Source: Ulvibacter sp. MAR_2010_11
GTDB lineage: Bacteria; Bacteroidota; Bacteroidia; Flavobacteriales; Flavobacteriaceae
NCBI RefSeq assembly: GCF_002813135.1
Contig: NZ_PHTY01000001.1
Span: forward strand, 863,501-927,500
Length of the DNA stretch: 64,000 nucleotides
Direction of reading: 5' to 3'
The position numbers were made by a program, and so were the translations under genes. Positions 1 to 7,281 of the stretch are shown piece by piece (within the stretch, counting starts at the first letter, position 1; the number at the start of each line of letters is the position of its first letter). Under the pieces are notes generated by a model. That model was not told the origin of the DNA and made no database searches. It saw nothing but the letters and a program-made list of their open reading frames with translations.

Positions 1-184
1 TGCCTTAATAAATTGTAAATAATAAGGCAGGCCTTGTGCTACACGGGTTTGCTGCAAGATTACTTCAGAAAGCCAAATAAAATATGGGTTGGATGTACTA
101 CGCCAAGGTAAGTCACGTTTATTAGTTAAATACCACGAAATGAGTTTTTTAGAAAAAAAAGAGGTCTTTTTGGGCATTTAACAA
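1..184 (-). CDS. mutY: A/G-specific adenine glycosylase MutY, N-terminal part only
   Basis: The gene runs off the left edge, so only about 61 residues are visible. MutY removes adenine mispaired with 8-oxoguanine in base-excision repair. The visible part matches the family's start: a W-Y helix, RDLPWR, NPYFIWLSEVILQQTRV and a following GLPYY, which in MutY form the first helix and the substrate-recognition loop. The catalytic Glu/Asp and the 4Fe-4S cysteines lie outside the window. The start is uncertain. The coding frame has no ATG; a TTG at 184 is the best candidate, while an ATG at 177 is in another frame and soon meets a stop. The gene is divergent from the HU gene, a common flavobacterial arrangement. 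Confidence 0.88.
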
Positions 185-222
185 AAATAGCCTATATCTA
201 ATTATAATTTAACGGATTATGG

Positions 223-255
223 TTTGAATTATTGATTTTAAAATCCTTATATTTG
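223..255 (+). promoter_or_regulatory. Bacteroidota-type promoter of the HU gene
   Basis: A TTTG (223-226) is followed after 21 bases by TATATTTG (248-255), matching the Bacteroidota -33/-7 consensus TTTG and TAnnTTTG. Transcription would start near 262, about 43 bases before the HU start codon. Confidence 0.6.
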
Positions 256-304
256 CCCTCTTGAAAAAAATAAACCTAATATTATAATTAAAACAATTTA
301 CAGA

Positions 305-595
305 ATGACGAAAGCAGATATCGTAGCTAAAATTTCAGAGAAATTAGGCATGGAAAAAGGAGATGTTCAGGCTACAGTAGAAACCTTTATGGATGAAGTT
401 AAAAGTTCTCTGGAAAGTGGAGACAACGTGTACTTAAGAGGATTTGGAAGTTTCATCATCAAGAAAAGAGCCGAGAAAACCGGTAGAAATATTTCAAAAA
501 ACACAACTATCAAAATCCCCGCACACAACATTCCGGCGTTTAAACCTGCAAAAATATTTGTAGAAGGCGTTAAAACTAATGTTGAAGTAAAATAA
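305..595 (+). CDS. HU/IHF family DNA-binding protein
   Basis: A 96-residue histone-like protein that binds and bends DNA as a dimer and compacts the nucleoid. Two N-terminal helices (about 3-38) are followed by the saddle motif RGFGSF (45-50) and a basic beta-arm with GRN near 60-62. The proline usual at the arm tip (RNP in many HUs) is not present directly after RN; PAHNIP follows slightly later. Length is normal for the family. The gene lies between mutY and the tiny basic ORF ahead of the RNase G gene, and a good promoter lies 50 bases upstream. IHF cannot be separated from HU by sequence alone, but a single-gene homodimer is the usual form in this phylum. Confidence 0.95.
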   Translation: MTKADIVAKISEKLGMEKGDVQATVETFMDEVKSSLESGDNVYLRGFGSFIIKKRAEKTGRNISKNTTIKIPAHNIPAFKPAKIFVEGVKTNVEVK

Positions 596-619
596 TAATA
601 ACATTTAAAAAAAGTTAGT

Positions 620-709
620 ATGCCTAGTGGTAAAAAAAGAAAAAGACATAAGGTAGCAACGCATAAGCGCAAGAAAAGAAGACGCGCAAACCGCCACAAG
701 AAAAAGTAG
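620..709 (+). CDS. 29-residue, extremely basic small protein
   Basis: The ORF begins MPSGKKRKRH and ends with three lysines; 17 of 29 residues are Lys or Arg and three more are His. It starts 24 bases after the HU stop, so the two genes are probably co-transcribed, and its stop codon lies inside the first arm of a terminator. A near-identical small ORF is, to my knowledge, widespread between the HU and RNase G genes in Bacteroidota. The composition resembles tiny ribosomal proteins, and Bacteroidota ribosomes are known to carry extra small proteins, but a ribosomal role here is my inference. It is short enough for automatic annotation to miss. Confidence 0.75.
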   Translation: MPSGKKRKRHKVATHKRKKRRRANRHKKK

Positions 710-727
710 TTTTCCAACTACTTTTTT
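704..727 (+). terminator. Intrinsic terminator after the HU/small-protein unit
   Basis: A 7-bp stem (AAGTAGT at 704-710 with ACTACTT at 717-723), a six-base loop and a T run. The A-rich bases before it can extend the stem into the T tract. It overlaps the stop codon of the small basic protein. Confidence 0.75.
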
Positions 728-870
728 CATTTAAAAAACACTTCGATGCCTTTCCCGAACAGTTTTCCAAAACGCAACTGCCTTGGGAAAGAAATTGGCT
801 TGAAAAAGTTCTTTGAAAATGAAATTGTATCGCTTTTATACCTGAAAGCCTATGGTTTCGACGGGTTTAT

Positions 871-889
871 TCCCGCATGCAATGCGGGG
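871..889. repeat. REP-like GC-rich hairpin before the RNase G gene
   Basis: CCCGCAT (872-878), a three-base loop and ATGCGGG (882-888) form a perfect 7-bp hairpin with much higher G+C than its surroundings. It has no T tract. The form resembles short dispersed palindromes, but only one copy is visible here, so repetition is not shown. The rest of 728-963 holds no gene with a start codon. Confidence 0.35.
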
Positions 890-963
890 TGACAAAAAAC
901 CTGTGATAAATTATTGTTTAATCCATTTGTCCGCCTTTGGTGGATGGATAAAAATTAATTAAA

Positions 964-2517
964 GTGAACTACGAATTATTCATTAGATCCAGTTCACAAG
1001 AAGTTGATTTTGCCTTATTAAAAGATGGAAAACTAGTCGAATTAAACAAAGAGGAAGAAGGAAACAAATTTGCGGTTGGTGATGTATATATCGCCAAAAT
1101 CCGTAAAACTGTTCCCGGTCTTAATGCTGCATTTGTGAATGTAGGTTACGAAAAAGATGCATTTTTGCATTATCACGATTTAGGACCTAAAGTTCTCTCT
1201 CTTTTAAAATTCGTAAAACGTGTAAGCACAGGTAAACTTAAAGATTACTCTTTAAATGAATTCCCATTTGACAAAGAGATTGATAAAAACGGAGGCATTA
1301 ACGACGCCCTTAAATCCAATCAATCTATTCTGGTACAAATCGTTAAAGAACCCATATCCACAAAAGGACCAAGAATTAGCTCCGAGCTTTCCATAGCCGG
1401 ACGTTATATTGTATTGGTTCCCTTTTCAGACCGAGTTTCTATTTCACAAAAGATAGAATCCAGAGAAGAAAAGGAACGGTTAAAACGCTTAATTACAAGC
1501 ATTAAACCTAAAGGATTTGGAGTTATTATACGTACTGTAGCAGAGGGCAAAAAAGTAGCAGAACTGGATAGAGATTTACAAAATCTCACAGATCGCTGGA
1601 CAGCGATGTGTAAAAAGCTACAAGGAGCGCACCATCCTAGTAAGGTGCTAAGTGAATTGAGTAGAGGGTCTTCTATGATCCGGGATGTTTTTAACGATTC
1701 TTTTTCGGCAATACACATAGACGACGAAACACTCTACTTACAAATAAAAGATTATGTGCAGGAAATTGCACCTAATAAAGAGAATATCGTAAAGTATTAT
1801 GACTCGAAAGTGCCCATTTTTGAAAAATTTGGGATTGAGCGTCAAATTAAAACTTCCTTCGGTAAAACGGTCTCCGGTAGTAAAGGAGCCTATTTGGTAA
1901 TTGAACATACAGAAGCCATGCACGTTATAGACGTGAACAGTGGGAACCGTAGTAACAAATCCAAAAACCAGGAAGACACGGCGCTCGAAGTTAATTTAAT
2001 TGCTGCCACAGAGGTTGCACGACAATTACGCTTACGAGACATGGGAGGTATAATCGTGGTCGATTTTATCGATATGGGTAATGCCAATAACCGCAAGAAA
2101 TTATTCAATCATCTTCGTGATGAAATGAGTGACGATCGCGCAAAACACAAAATACTCCCTCCAAGTAAATTTGGACTAATACAGATTACTCGCCAACGTG
2201 TGAGGCCCGAAATGAATATTAAAACACGCGAAGAAGACCCCGATAACCTTGGGGGCGACGAAAGCAGTGAAATTGAGGCGCCTATCATAGTGGTAGATAA
2301 GATTAATGAAGAGGTGAAACGCCTTTTCCAAAAAGACTATAAGAAGTTTACGCTAAATGCGCATCCTTTTATAGCGGCCTTTTTAACCAAAGGTTTTCCA
2401 TCTGTGCGAACCAAGTGGTTTATGGAGCACAAAAAATGGGTCAAAATTCAACCTAGAGACGCTTACACGTATCTTGAATATCACTTCCACGACAAAAACG
2501 GGGAATTGATAAAATAA
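964..2517 (+). CDS. rng: Ribonuclease E/G family endoribonuclease
   Basis: A 517-residue RNase G-type enzyme that cuts single-stranded RNA during rRNA maturation and mRNA decay. The start is GTG. An N-terminal S1 domain (about 35-130) is followed by the catalytic DNase I-like part with IDVNSGN (Asp323) and VVDFIDM (Asp367), which match the two metal-binding aspartates of RNase E (Asp303/Asp346). The FGLIQITRQR segment (about 403-412) matches the end of the catalytic core. No CPxC zinc-link follows it; the whole protein has a single cysteine, near residue 217. There is no long C-terminal scaffold, so it is RNase G-like, not RNase E-like. It is followed by a strong terminator. Confidence 0.93.
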   Translation: MNYELFIRSSSQEVDFALLKDGKLVELNKEEEGNKFAVGDVYIAKIRKTVPGLNAAFVNVGYEKDAFLHYHDLGPKVLSLLKFVKRVSTGKLKDYSLNEFPFDKEIDKNGGINDALKSNQSILVQIVKEPISTKGPRISSELSIAGRYIVLVPFSDRVSISQKIESREEKERLKRLITSIKPKGFGVIIRTVAEGKKVAELDRDLQNLTDRWTAMCKKLQGAHHPSKVLSELSRGSSMIRDVFNDSFSAIHIDDETLYLQIKDYVQEIAPNKENIVKYYDSKVPIFEKFGIERQIKTSFGKTVSGSKGAYLVIEHTEAMHVIDVNSGNRSNKSKNQEDTALEVNLIAATEVARQLRLRDMGGIIVVDFIDMGNANNRKKLFNHLRDEMSDDRAKHKILPPSKFGLIQITRQRVRPEMNIKTREEDPDNLGGDESSEIEAPIIVVDKINEEVKRLFQKDYKKFTLNAHPFIAAFLTKGFPSVRTKWFMEHKKWVKIQPRDAYTYLEYHFHDKNGELIK

Positions 2518-2521
2518 AACG

Positions 2522-2557
2522 AAACCCTCCATAGCTTTAGCTAAGGAGGGTTTTTTT
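2522..2557 (+). terminator. Intrinsic terminator of the RNase G gene
   Basis: AAACCCTCC pairs with GGAGGGTTT, with an inner TAGC/GCTA stem, and is followed by seven T residues. Confidence 0.9.
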
Positions 2558-2592
2558 ATGCCTTTTTTATAAAGATTTTCTAAATTTCAAGC

Positions 2593-3069
2593 TTGAAAAC
2601 GCATAAAACATACTCTGTTACCGAAGCGACCCGACGTATGGAACGCTACTGTGCCTATCAGGAACGCTGCCATAAGGAAGTACATCAAAAATTAAAGGAA
2701 ATGCGAATGATTCCGGCTGCAGTCGATCAAATTATTCACCACTTACTGCAACACGATTTTTTAAATGAAAGTCGATTCTCTCGAGCCTTCGCCCGAGGAA
2801 AATTCAACACCAAAAAATGGGGGAAAAATCGAATTGTAAACGAGCTGAAGCTTCGGGAGATTTCAAAATACAATATCACTTTGGCCCTGAAAGAAATTTC
2901 AGAAACCAATTATAGAACCACTTTCGACACACTCGCCCAAAAGCGTCTTACACAACTCACCTCAGAAAAAAACCTTCAGAAAAAAAGAAAAAAATTAGCC
3001 GACTACCTGCTTTACAGAGGCTGGGAGAGTCATTTGGTATATGAAAAGGTAAGAGAACTCATAGATTGA
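2593..3069 (+). CDS. recX: RecX family regulatory protein
   Basis: A 158-residue, very basic, helix-rich protein of the RecX family, which binds RecA filaments and limits recombinase activity. Three tandem three-helix repeats are visible: the first around RRMERYCAYQERC, the second around HDFLNESRFSRAFARGKF (the most conserved part of the family), and the third near the C-terminus ending in LLYRGW. The start is TTG at 2593; no ATG lies upstream in frame after the terminator. recA is not in the window. The gene converges on the cupin gene with 27 bases between the stops. Confidence 0.88.
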   Translation: MKTHKTYSVTEATRRMERYCAYQERCHKEVHQKLKEMRMIPAAVDQIIHHLLQHDFLNESRFSRAFARGKFNTKKWGKNRIVNELKLREISKYNITLALKEISETNYRTTFDTLAQKRLTQLTSEKNLQKKRKKLADYLLYRGWESHLVYEKVRELID

Positions 3070-3096
3070 CAACTTACTTCAATAAAACACCCACCC

Positions 3097-3966
3097 CTAA
3101 GATTGAGAAATCCCAAGTTTTTCATGGGTACGCGTAACAGCCTTTTCATTTTTGGCATCTATCCAGGCCTGACCCTTCATCTTCCGCATAAAATTGTCGA
3201 AATGACGCATAATAAAAATATTGTACAGCGCCTTGCTTAAGTTTACGGGATTTCTGGCAATGGCTCGTAAACTCATAGAAAATCCCGGAGTGATATACCG
3301 CATATAATGCCAATACCCTTCAGGCATATACAACACATTTCCGTGTTCTAAATGTGAAACATAACCCTGAGCTTGCTTTAATGCCGGCCATTTTTTATAA
3401 TCCGGATCTGCAAAATCTATATCCTCTCTAGTGATTAATGAATGAGGAATTTTATATAAAAAGTCGTTTTGCTTCTGGTCGAACAAAATCACTTCTTTTT
3501 TTCCATGGAAATGAAAGTGGAAGATATTGGCCAAATCGATATCGTAATGCATAAAGGTGTAGCTGTCTTTCCCCCCAAAGAACAACATGGGTAATCCTTT
3601 AAGTAACTTCAATCCAAAATCGGGGTACGAAAAATCCTTTTGCAACTCGGGAATTTCCTTTAAAATATTCCATAGAAAAATTCTGAATTTAGTAGGCTCT
3701 CGCTTCAGCAAATCGACATACTCACTCATTTTCATGGTGGCGTGAGGTTCGTTAAATCCTTCCTTATGATTTACAGGGCGGTTGTCGTATAAGGGCACTG
3801 TCTTATCTCCGGCAATTTCAGCCATATAATCCAGGTTCCATTTTTCATATGCCGGCCAGTCCTCTATAAATTGTTCAATTACCACCGGCTTTTGCGGCCT
3901 AAAGTAATTGGCAAGGAAGTCCTCCTTTGTGATGGTTGCTACGCGGTCTATCTCCTGTAATTGCAT
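3097..3966 (-). CDS. Cupin-like / JmjC-fold protein (Cupin_8 type)
   Basis: About 289 residues. The protein has the double-stranded beta-helix pattern of Cupin_8/JmjC hydroxylases: a KPVVIEQF start typical of these proteins, then an iron site with HYDIDLANIFHFHFHG (an HxD pair) and a C-terminal distal His in MPEGYWHYM. Family members are Fe(II)/2-oxoglutarate oxygenases acting on proteins or small molecules; the substrate here is unknown. A start at 3984 is possible, but a promoter -7 box at 3989-3982 would put the transcription start after it, so I take the ATG at 3966 (MQLQEI). It is a single-gene unit. Confidence 0.8.
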   Translation of the reverse strand: MQLQEIDRVATITKEDFLANYFRPQKPVVIEQFIEDWPAYEKWNLDYMAEIAGDKTVPLYDNRPVNHKEGFNEPHATMKMSEYVDLLKREPTKFRIFLWNILKEIPELQKDFSYPDFGLKLLKGLPMLFFGGKDSYTFMHYDIDLANIFHFHFHGKKEVILFDQKQNDFLYKIPHSLITREDIDFADPDYKKWPALKQAQGYVSHLEHGNVLYMPEGYWHYMRYITPGFSMSLRAIARNPVNLSKALYNIFIMRHFDNFMRKMKGQAWIDAKNEKAVTRTHEKLGISQS

Positions 3967-3981
3967 AAAACAAATAAACCT

Positions 3982-3989
3982 CAAAATTA
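3982..3989 (-). promoter_or_regulatory. -7 box of the cupin-like gene
   Basis: TAATTTTG on the minus strand matches TAnnTTTG and ends 15 bases before the chosen ATG at 3966, supporting that start. No clear -33 TTTG was assigned. Confidence 0.5.
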
Positions 3990-4056
3990 CAAAAGATAAC
4001 CATAACCTTACGTTAATTTAATATCCGAAATACTGAATCTATCTTAAATCATTCCA

Positions 4057-4084
4057 AAAAGAAAGGCCGATAAAATCGGCCTTT
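4057..4084 (-). terminator. Intrinsic terminator after the fibronectin lipoprotein gene
   Basis: A perfect 10-bp stem, AAAGGCCGAT (4062-4071) with ATCGGCCTTT (4075-4084), and a three-base loop. On the minus strand it is followed by a T-rich tract. Confidence 0.85.
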
Positions 4085-4105
4085 GTCTCATTTATAAAGA
4101 TTATC

Positions 4106-4738
4106 TTAATTATTGGTGGTGATTACCAGGGCCGGCGTATAGGTGCTATATCCATCCGAACCGCAATTGGCACGTACATAAATCTCGTAGGTGGTCGACG
4201 GTGTTAAATTATCAATTCGGTAATTACTCTGCGAGGTATCCTCTGTAGTACCACTACCTACCGGGTGACCTACCGATCCATACTCAACCTGCCATGCAGT
4301 TTCGTTGTTTTCCACCCAAGTAATATCAATAAAGGTTGACCCAATCTGTGTTTGCTGAAGGTTTGTAGGTGCATTGCAGCTTACAGCAGGTTCAGAAGTA
4401 ATAAAATCGAAGGTTCTATATTCACTAAATCCTCCACTACCGCAATTGTTGCGCAAATAAATAGTATAGGCTGTAGAAGGTGTCAATCCGTTTATTAAAT
4501 AATTTACCTGAGAGGTCGAAACCACTGTTCCGTTCCCCAACTGAAAGCCTGTTGGGCCGTATTCGAACTGCCATGCAGTCCCATTAGTTGCATCCCACTC
4601 AAAGAAAATAGAGGTACTGTTAATTTGGATAGCAGAAATAGAGGCCGGTTTCGGACAATTATTATTTCCTCCGTCGTCATCCTTTTTACAAGAAATGACT
4701 GTGGCTACCAGAAGCAATACTAAAAATAGCTTTTTCAT
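4106..4738 (-). CDS. Lipoprotein with two fibronectin type III domains
   Basis: About 210 residues. The sequence begins MKKLFLVLLLVATVISC, a lipoprotein signal with the lipid-bearing Cys at 17, followed by KKDDDGG, an acidic stretch of the kind that favours surface export of flavobacterial lipoproteins. Two fibronectin-III-like units follow, each with the pattern W..EYG...G.G........Y.I..L.P.T.Y.I..R.NCG, about 90 residues apart. The open frame extends further upstream, but the signal peptide fixes the start at 4738. It probably sits on the cell surface; the binding partner is unknown. It lies 73 bases after bioB and has its own terminator. Confidence 0.8.
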   Translation of the reverse strand: MKKLFLVLLLVATVISCKKDDDGGNNNCPKPASISAIQINSTSIFFEWDATNGTAWQFEYGPTGFQLGNGTVVSTSQVNYLINGLTPSTAYTIYLRNNCGSGGFSEYRTFDFITSEPAVSCNAPTNLQQTQIGSTFIDITWVENNETAWQVEYGSVGHPVGSGTTEDTSQSNYRIDNLTPSTTYEIYVRANCGSDGYSTYTPALVITTNN

Positions 4739-4811
4739 AGTTATTATGTTTGTTTTGTTGTTAAACGAAAAGAATGGGTAATTATTTAAGAGCTTTGAAA
4801 ATTTGTTGTAA

Positions 4812-5906
4812 TTAATTGGAAGCTTTTGCCTTTTGCTTGGCCTCTTCATTGCGTTCAATTGTATGCTGCGGTCGTGACCATTTGGGTTTTTCTCCCAGAG
4901 GTTGAAATTGAGATGCTTCCGCTTCTACGGTTTCGGGTTGGGCTTTTTTTACAAATGCCTTCTGTGGTTCTAGTCCTAACAGCTTAAACATTTCCATGTC
5001 TTCATGTACATCCGGATTTGGCGTAGTAAGGAGTTTATCCCCTGCAAAAATCGAATTTGCCCCGGCGAAAAAGCACATGGCCTGCCCTTCCCTGCTCATT
5101 TCTGTTCTTCCGGCCGATAAGCGTACCTGCGTTTGCGGCATTACAATTCGTGTGGTGGCAACCATCCGTATCATTTCCCATATAGAAATTGGCGCTGCAT
5201 CCTCCATAGGTGTTCCCGGTACTGCCACCAAAGCATTAATGGGAACCGATTCGGGCTGCGGATTCAAACTCGCCAATGCCACCAGCATTCCGGCGCGATC
5301 CTCCAGTTTTTCTCCCATCCCTATAATTCCGCCACTGCAAACCGTCACATTGGTCTTTCGCACATTGCCAATAGTATCCAATCTGTCTTGATATGCACGA
5401 GTAGAAATTACATCCTTATAGTAATCTTCCGAAGTATCCAAATTGTGATTATAGGCGTATAAACCGGCTTCAGCCAAACGTTTCGCCTGATTTTCAGTAA
5501 TCATGCCCAACGTACAACACACCTCCATCTCCAGTTTGTTGATGGTGCGTACCATTTCCAACACCTGATCAAATTCTTTCCCGTCCTTTACATTTCGCCA
5601 GGCCGCTCCCATACAAACTCTGGAACTTCCCGAAGCCTTTGCGCGTAACGCCTGCGCCTTAACTTGCTGAACACTCATCAGGTCATTTCCTTCAATATTG
5701 GTATGGTACCGTGCCGCCTGCGGACAGTATCCGCAATCTTCCGGACAACCCCCGGTTTTAATGGAAAGTAAGGTAGAAACCTGTACCTCATTCGGATTAT
5801 GAAACTCGCGATGTACGGTTGCTGCCTCATACAGCAACTCCATCATTGGCTTGTTGTAAATGGATAGAATTTCTTCGCGCGTTCGGTTGTGTTTTATTTC
5901 ACTCAT
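4812..5906 (-). CDS. bioB: Biotin synthase BioB
   Basis: A 364-residue radical-SAM enzyme that inserts sulfur into dethiobiotin, the last step of biotin synthesis. The cluster motif CPEDCGYC gives Cys54, Cys58 and Cys61 (CxxxCxxC) for the 4Fe-4S cluster. Further BioB hallmarks are GSSRVCMGAAWR, the YNHNLDTS segment and SAGRTEM. The C-terminus has a charged tail rich in Lys and Glu, slightly longer than in E. coli BioB. The gene follows the ketosynthase gene on the same strand after 150 bases that hold a compact RNA fold, so post-transcriptional control is likely. Confidence 0.97.
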   Translation of the reverse strand: MSEIKHNRTREEILSIYNKPMMELLYEAATVHREFHNPNEVQVSTLLSIKTGGCPEDCGYCPQAARYHTNIEGNDLMSVQQVKAQALRAKASGSSRVCMGAAWRNVKDGKEFDQVLEMVRTINKLEMEVCCTLGMITENQAKRLAEAGLYAYNHNLDTSEDYYKDVISTRAYQDRLDTIGNVRKTNVTVCSGGIIGMGEKLEDRAGMLVALASLNPQPESVPINALVAVPGTPMEDAAPISIWEMIRMVATTRIVMPQTQVRLSAGRTEMSREGQAMCFFAGANSIFAGDKLLTTPNPDVHEDMEMFKLLGLEPQKAFVKKAQPETVEAEASQFQPLGEKPKWSRPQHTIERNEEAKQKAKASN

Positions 5907-5922
5907 AAATAGCTTGTCTTTT

Positions 5923-6025
5923 GGGGCTTCCCCTCTTTCACCGTCAACAACGGTTTCAGAGGGTCGGGTTTTCCGCTGTATCTCCCAAACAGGTCGGGAG
6001 GATGTCGCTGCAACCCCTAAGCCGG
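5923..6025 (-). ncRNA. Structured RNA element in the bioB leader (candidate riboswitch or other cis-acting RNA)
   Basis: Nearly the whole 150-base gap between the ketosynthase gene and bioB folds. P1 pairs 5925-5929 with 6019-6023 (GGCTT/AAGCC). One arm pairs 5931-5936 with 5958-5963 (CCCTCT/AGAGGG) and holds an inner stem 5940-5944/5950-5954. The other arm pairs 5966-5970 with 6012-6016 and encloses two crossing helices, 5976-5979/5989-5992 and 5982-5986/5996-6000, which form a pseudoknot. A separate hairpin, 5923-5926 with 5930-5933, overlaps P1 and the first arm, so the two folds exclude each other. I assign the minus strand because bioB starts 17 bases later. No known riboswitch core (TPP, cobalamin, SAM-I, FMN, glycine) was recognised. 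A Flavo-1-type RNA is possible. Confidence 0.55.
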
Positions 6026-6056
6026 TCTTAAAAATATGTAATTTATATGGTTCATT

Positions 6057-7214
6057 TTAAGGTTTGGAAAGAATAATACTAACAGCATTTCCACCAAAAC
6101 CAACAGCATTTATCATGATGGTTTTCAGTGTTTTCGGGAGATCCCGCTGATTAGAAAAAAAAGGATTCTCAATAAGTTTGTTGTGTTGCAACATTAAAAT
6201 TGCCATTTCTATACTCAACATCCCCGATGCCGCAAAGGTATGTCCTACCAACCATTTGTTTGAAGTAAGCAGCGGTAATTTTTGACTGAATACCTTTGCA
6301 ATGGCGTTGTATTCTGCCATATCGCCTTTTACCGTTCCGGGGGCGTGCAATACAATTACATCTACCGATTCTAGCTTCGCATTGTCGAGCGCCATTTTCA
6401 TCGATTTCTGAAAACACACTCCGTTGGCCGAAATAGAGCTGCTGTGTTCCAGTGTTTCGGTCGCAAAGCCATAACCTTGTATCACAGCCTGAGTCTTTTC
6501 AGAAATTCCCCTTTCGAGTAAGGCAACTGCCGCTCCCTCGCCAAGTACCATCGTGTTTTTGGTTTTTTGCAATCGCATCGACTCGCATGCCATCACATTT
6601 TCGGTGGTGGAATACAATTTCATCCCCTGTATCTGAGCCATGGTAAAAGGCGTAAGCGCTGCTTCACTTCCCCCAACCAAAAAAGCATCGGCCATATTGG
6701 CCCCTAACCATGCAATCCCATTTAATAGTGCATGCATGGCGGTGGAACAGGTAACCGAATGATCTATCGCAATTCCATCAGTTCCCAGTTCTTGTCCCAC
6801 CCATGAAGATATGTTTCCCAAGGTAGTCGTTGGCGAAGTATAAGCCGAGACACTTCCATCTGTTAAAAATTGTTGATGATACGCTTCAAATAATTGGGTG
6901 GCACCGCGGGAAGAACCAATATTTATTCCGGCTCTCTTCCCGGTTAATGAAACCATGGAGGCCATCTTTTTTGTTGCCAACATTGCCAAAAGCACCGTGC
7001 GATCAAGACGATTGTAATGTACATTCGAGTCACGGAGTTTGCTTAAAGAAGTATCTCCTTCAGCAGTAATAGCGGAAATCCAACTCTCCTTTCCGTTAAA
7101 AATTTCCTTACTAAAAAGGGGTTGCCCCAAAATATAACGTTGCCAAACTTCATCCTGTGAAGTTCCCAAAGCCGAAACAGAAGCGATTCCCGAAATGGTG
7201 ATAGGTAGCTGCAA
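6057..7214 (-). CDS. Beta-ketoacyl-ACP synthase-like protein in the biotin block
   Basis: A 385-residue condensing enzyme of the KAS I/II type, slightly shorter than FabF (about 410). The Cys-His-His triad is intact: VTCSTAMHA (Cys156), LHAPGTVKGD (His290) and SNKWLVGHT (Lys320, His325). Such enzymes extend acyl-ACP by two carbons from malonyl-ACP. Its place between bioA and bioB, on the same strand as bioB, suggests a role in building the pimeloyl chain; that is inference. No bioC, bioH, bioW or bioZ gene is visible. It could also be a general fatty-acid or polyketide synthase that happens to sit here. A good promoter lies 20 bases upstream. Confidence 0.85.
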   Translation of the reverse strand: MQLPITISGIASVSALGTSQDEVWQRYILGQPLFSKEIFNGKESWISAITAEGDTSLSKLRDSNVHYNRLDRTVLLAMLATKKMASMVSLTGKRAGINIGSSRGATQLFEAYHQQFLTDGSVSAYTSPTTTLGNISSWVGQELGTDGIAIDHSVTCSTAMHALLNGIAWLGANMADAFLVGGSEAALTPFTMAQIQGMKLYSTTENVMACESMRLQKTKNTMVLGEGAAVALLERGISEKTQAVIQGYGFATETLEHSSSISANGVCFQKSMKMALDNAKLESVDVIVLHAPGTVKGDMAEYNAIAKVFSQKLPLLTSNKWLVGHTFAASGMLSIEMAILMLQHNKLIENPFFSNQRDLPKTLKTIMINAVGFGGNAVSIILSKP

Positions 7215-7233
7215 TTTTTTTACTAATTTGGAG

Positions 7234-7241
7234 CAAAAATA
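7234..7241 (-). promoter_or_regulatory. -7 box of the ketosynthase-bioB unit
   Basis: TATTTTTG on the minus strand, 20 bases before the ketosynthase start, in the 67-base divergent gap shared with the Coa1-like gene. Confidence 0.55.
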
Positions 7242-7281
7242 CAGGTTCTGGATTTCGTAAGCCAGCTTAAAACTAAATTAA

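Noticed and set aside
367-717. 116-codon open frame antisense to HU and the small basic gene
   Set aside because: A shadow of two conserved genes; its hydrophobic N-terminus is the reverse of Lys/Arg-rich codons.
5923-6025. Known SAM, TPP, cobalamin or FMN riboswitch before bioB
   Set aside because: None of the conserved cores of these classes could be found, although the fold is clear; kept as an unassigned structured RNA.
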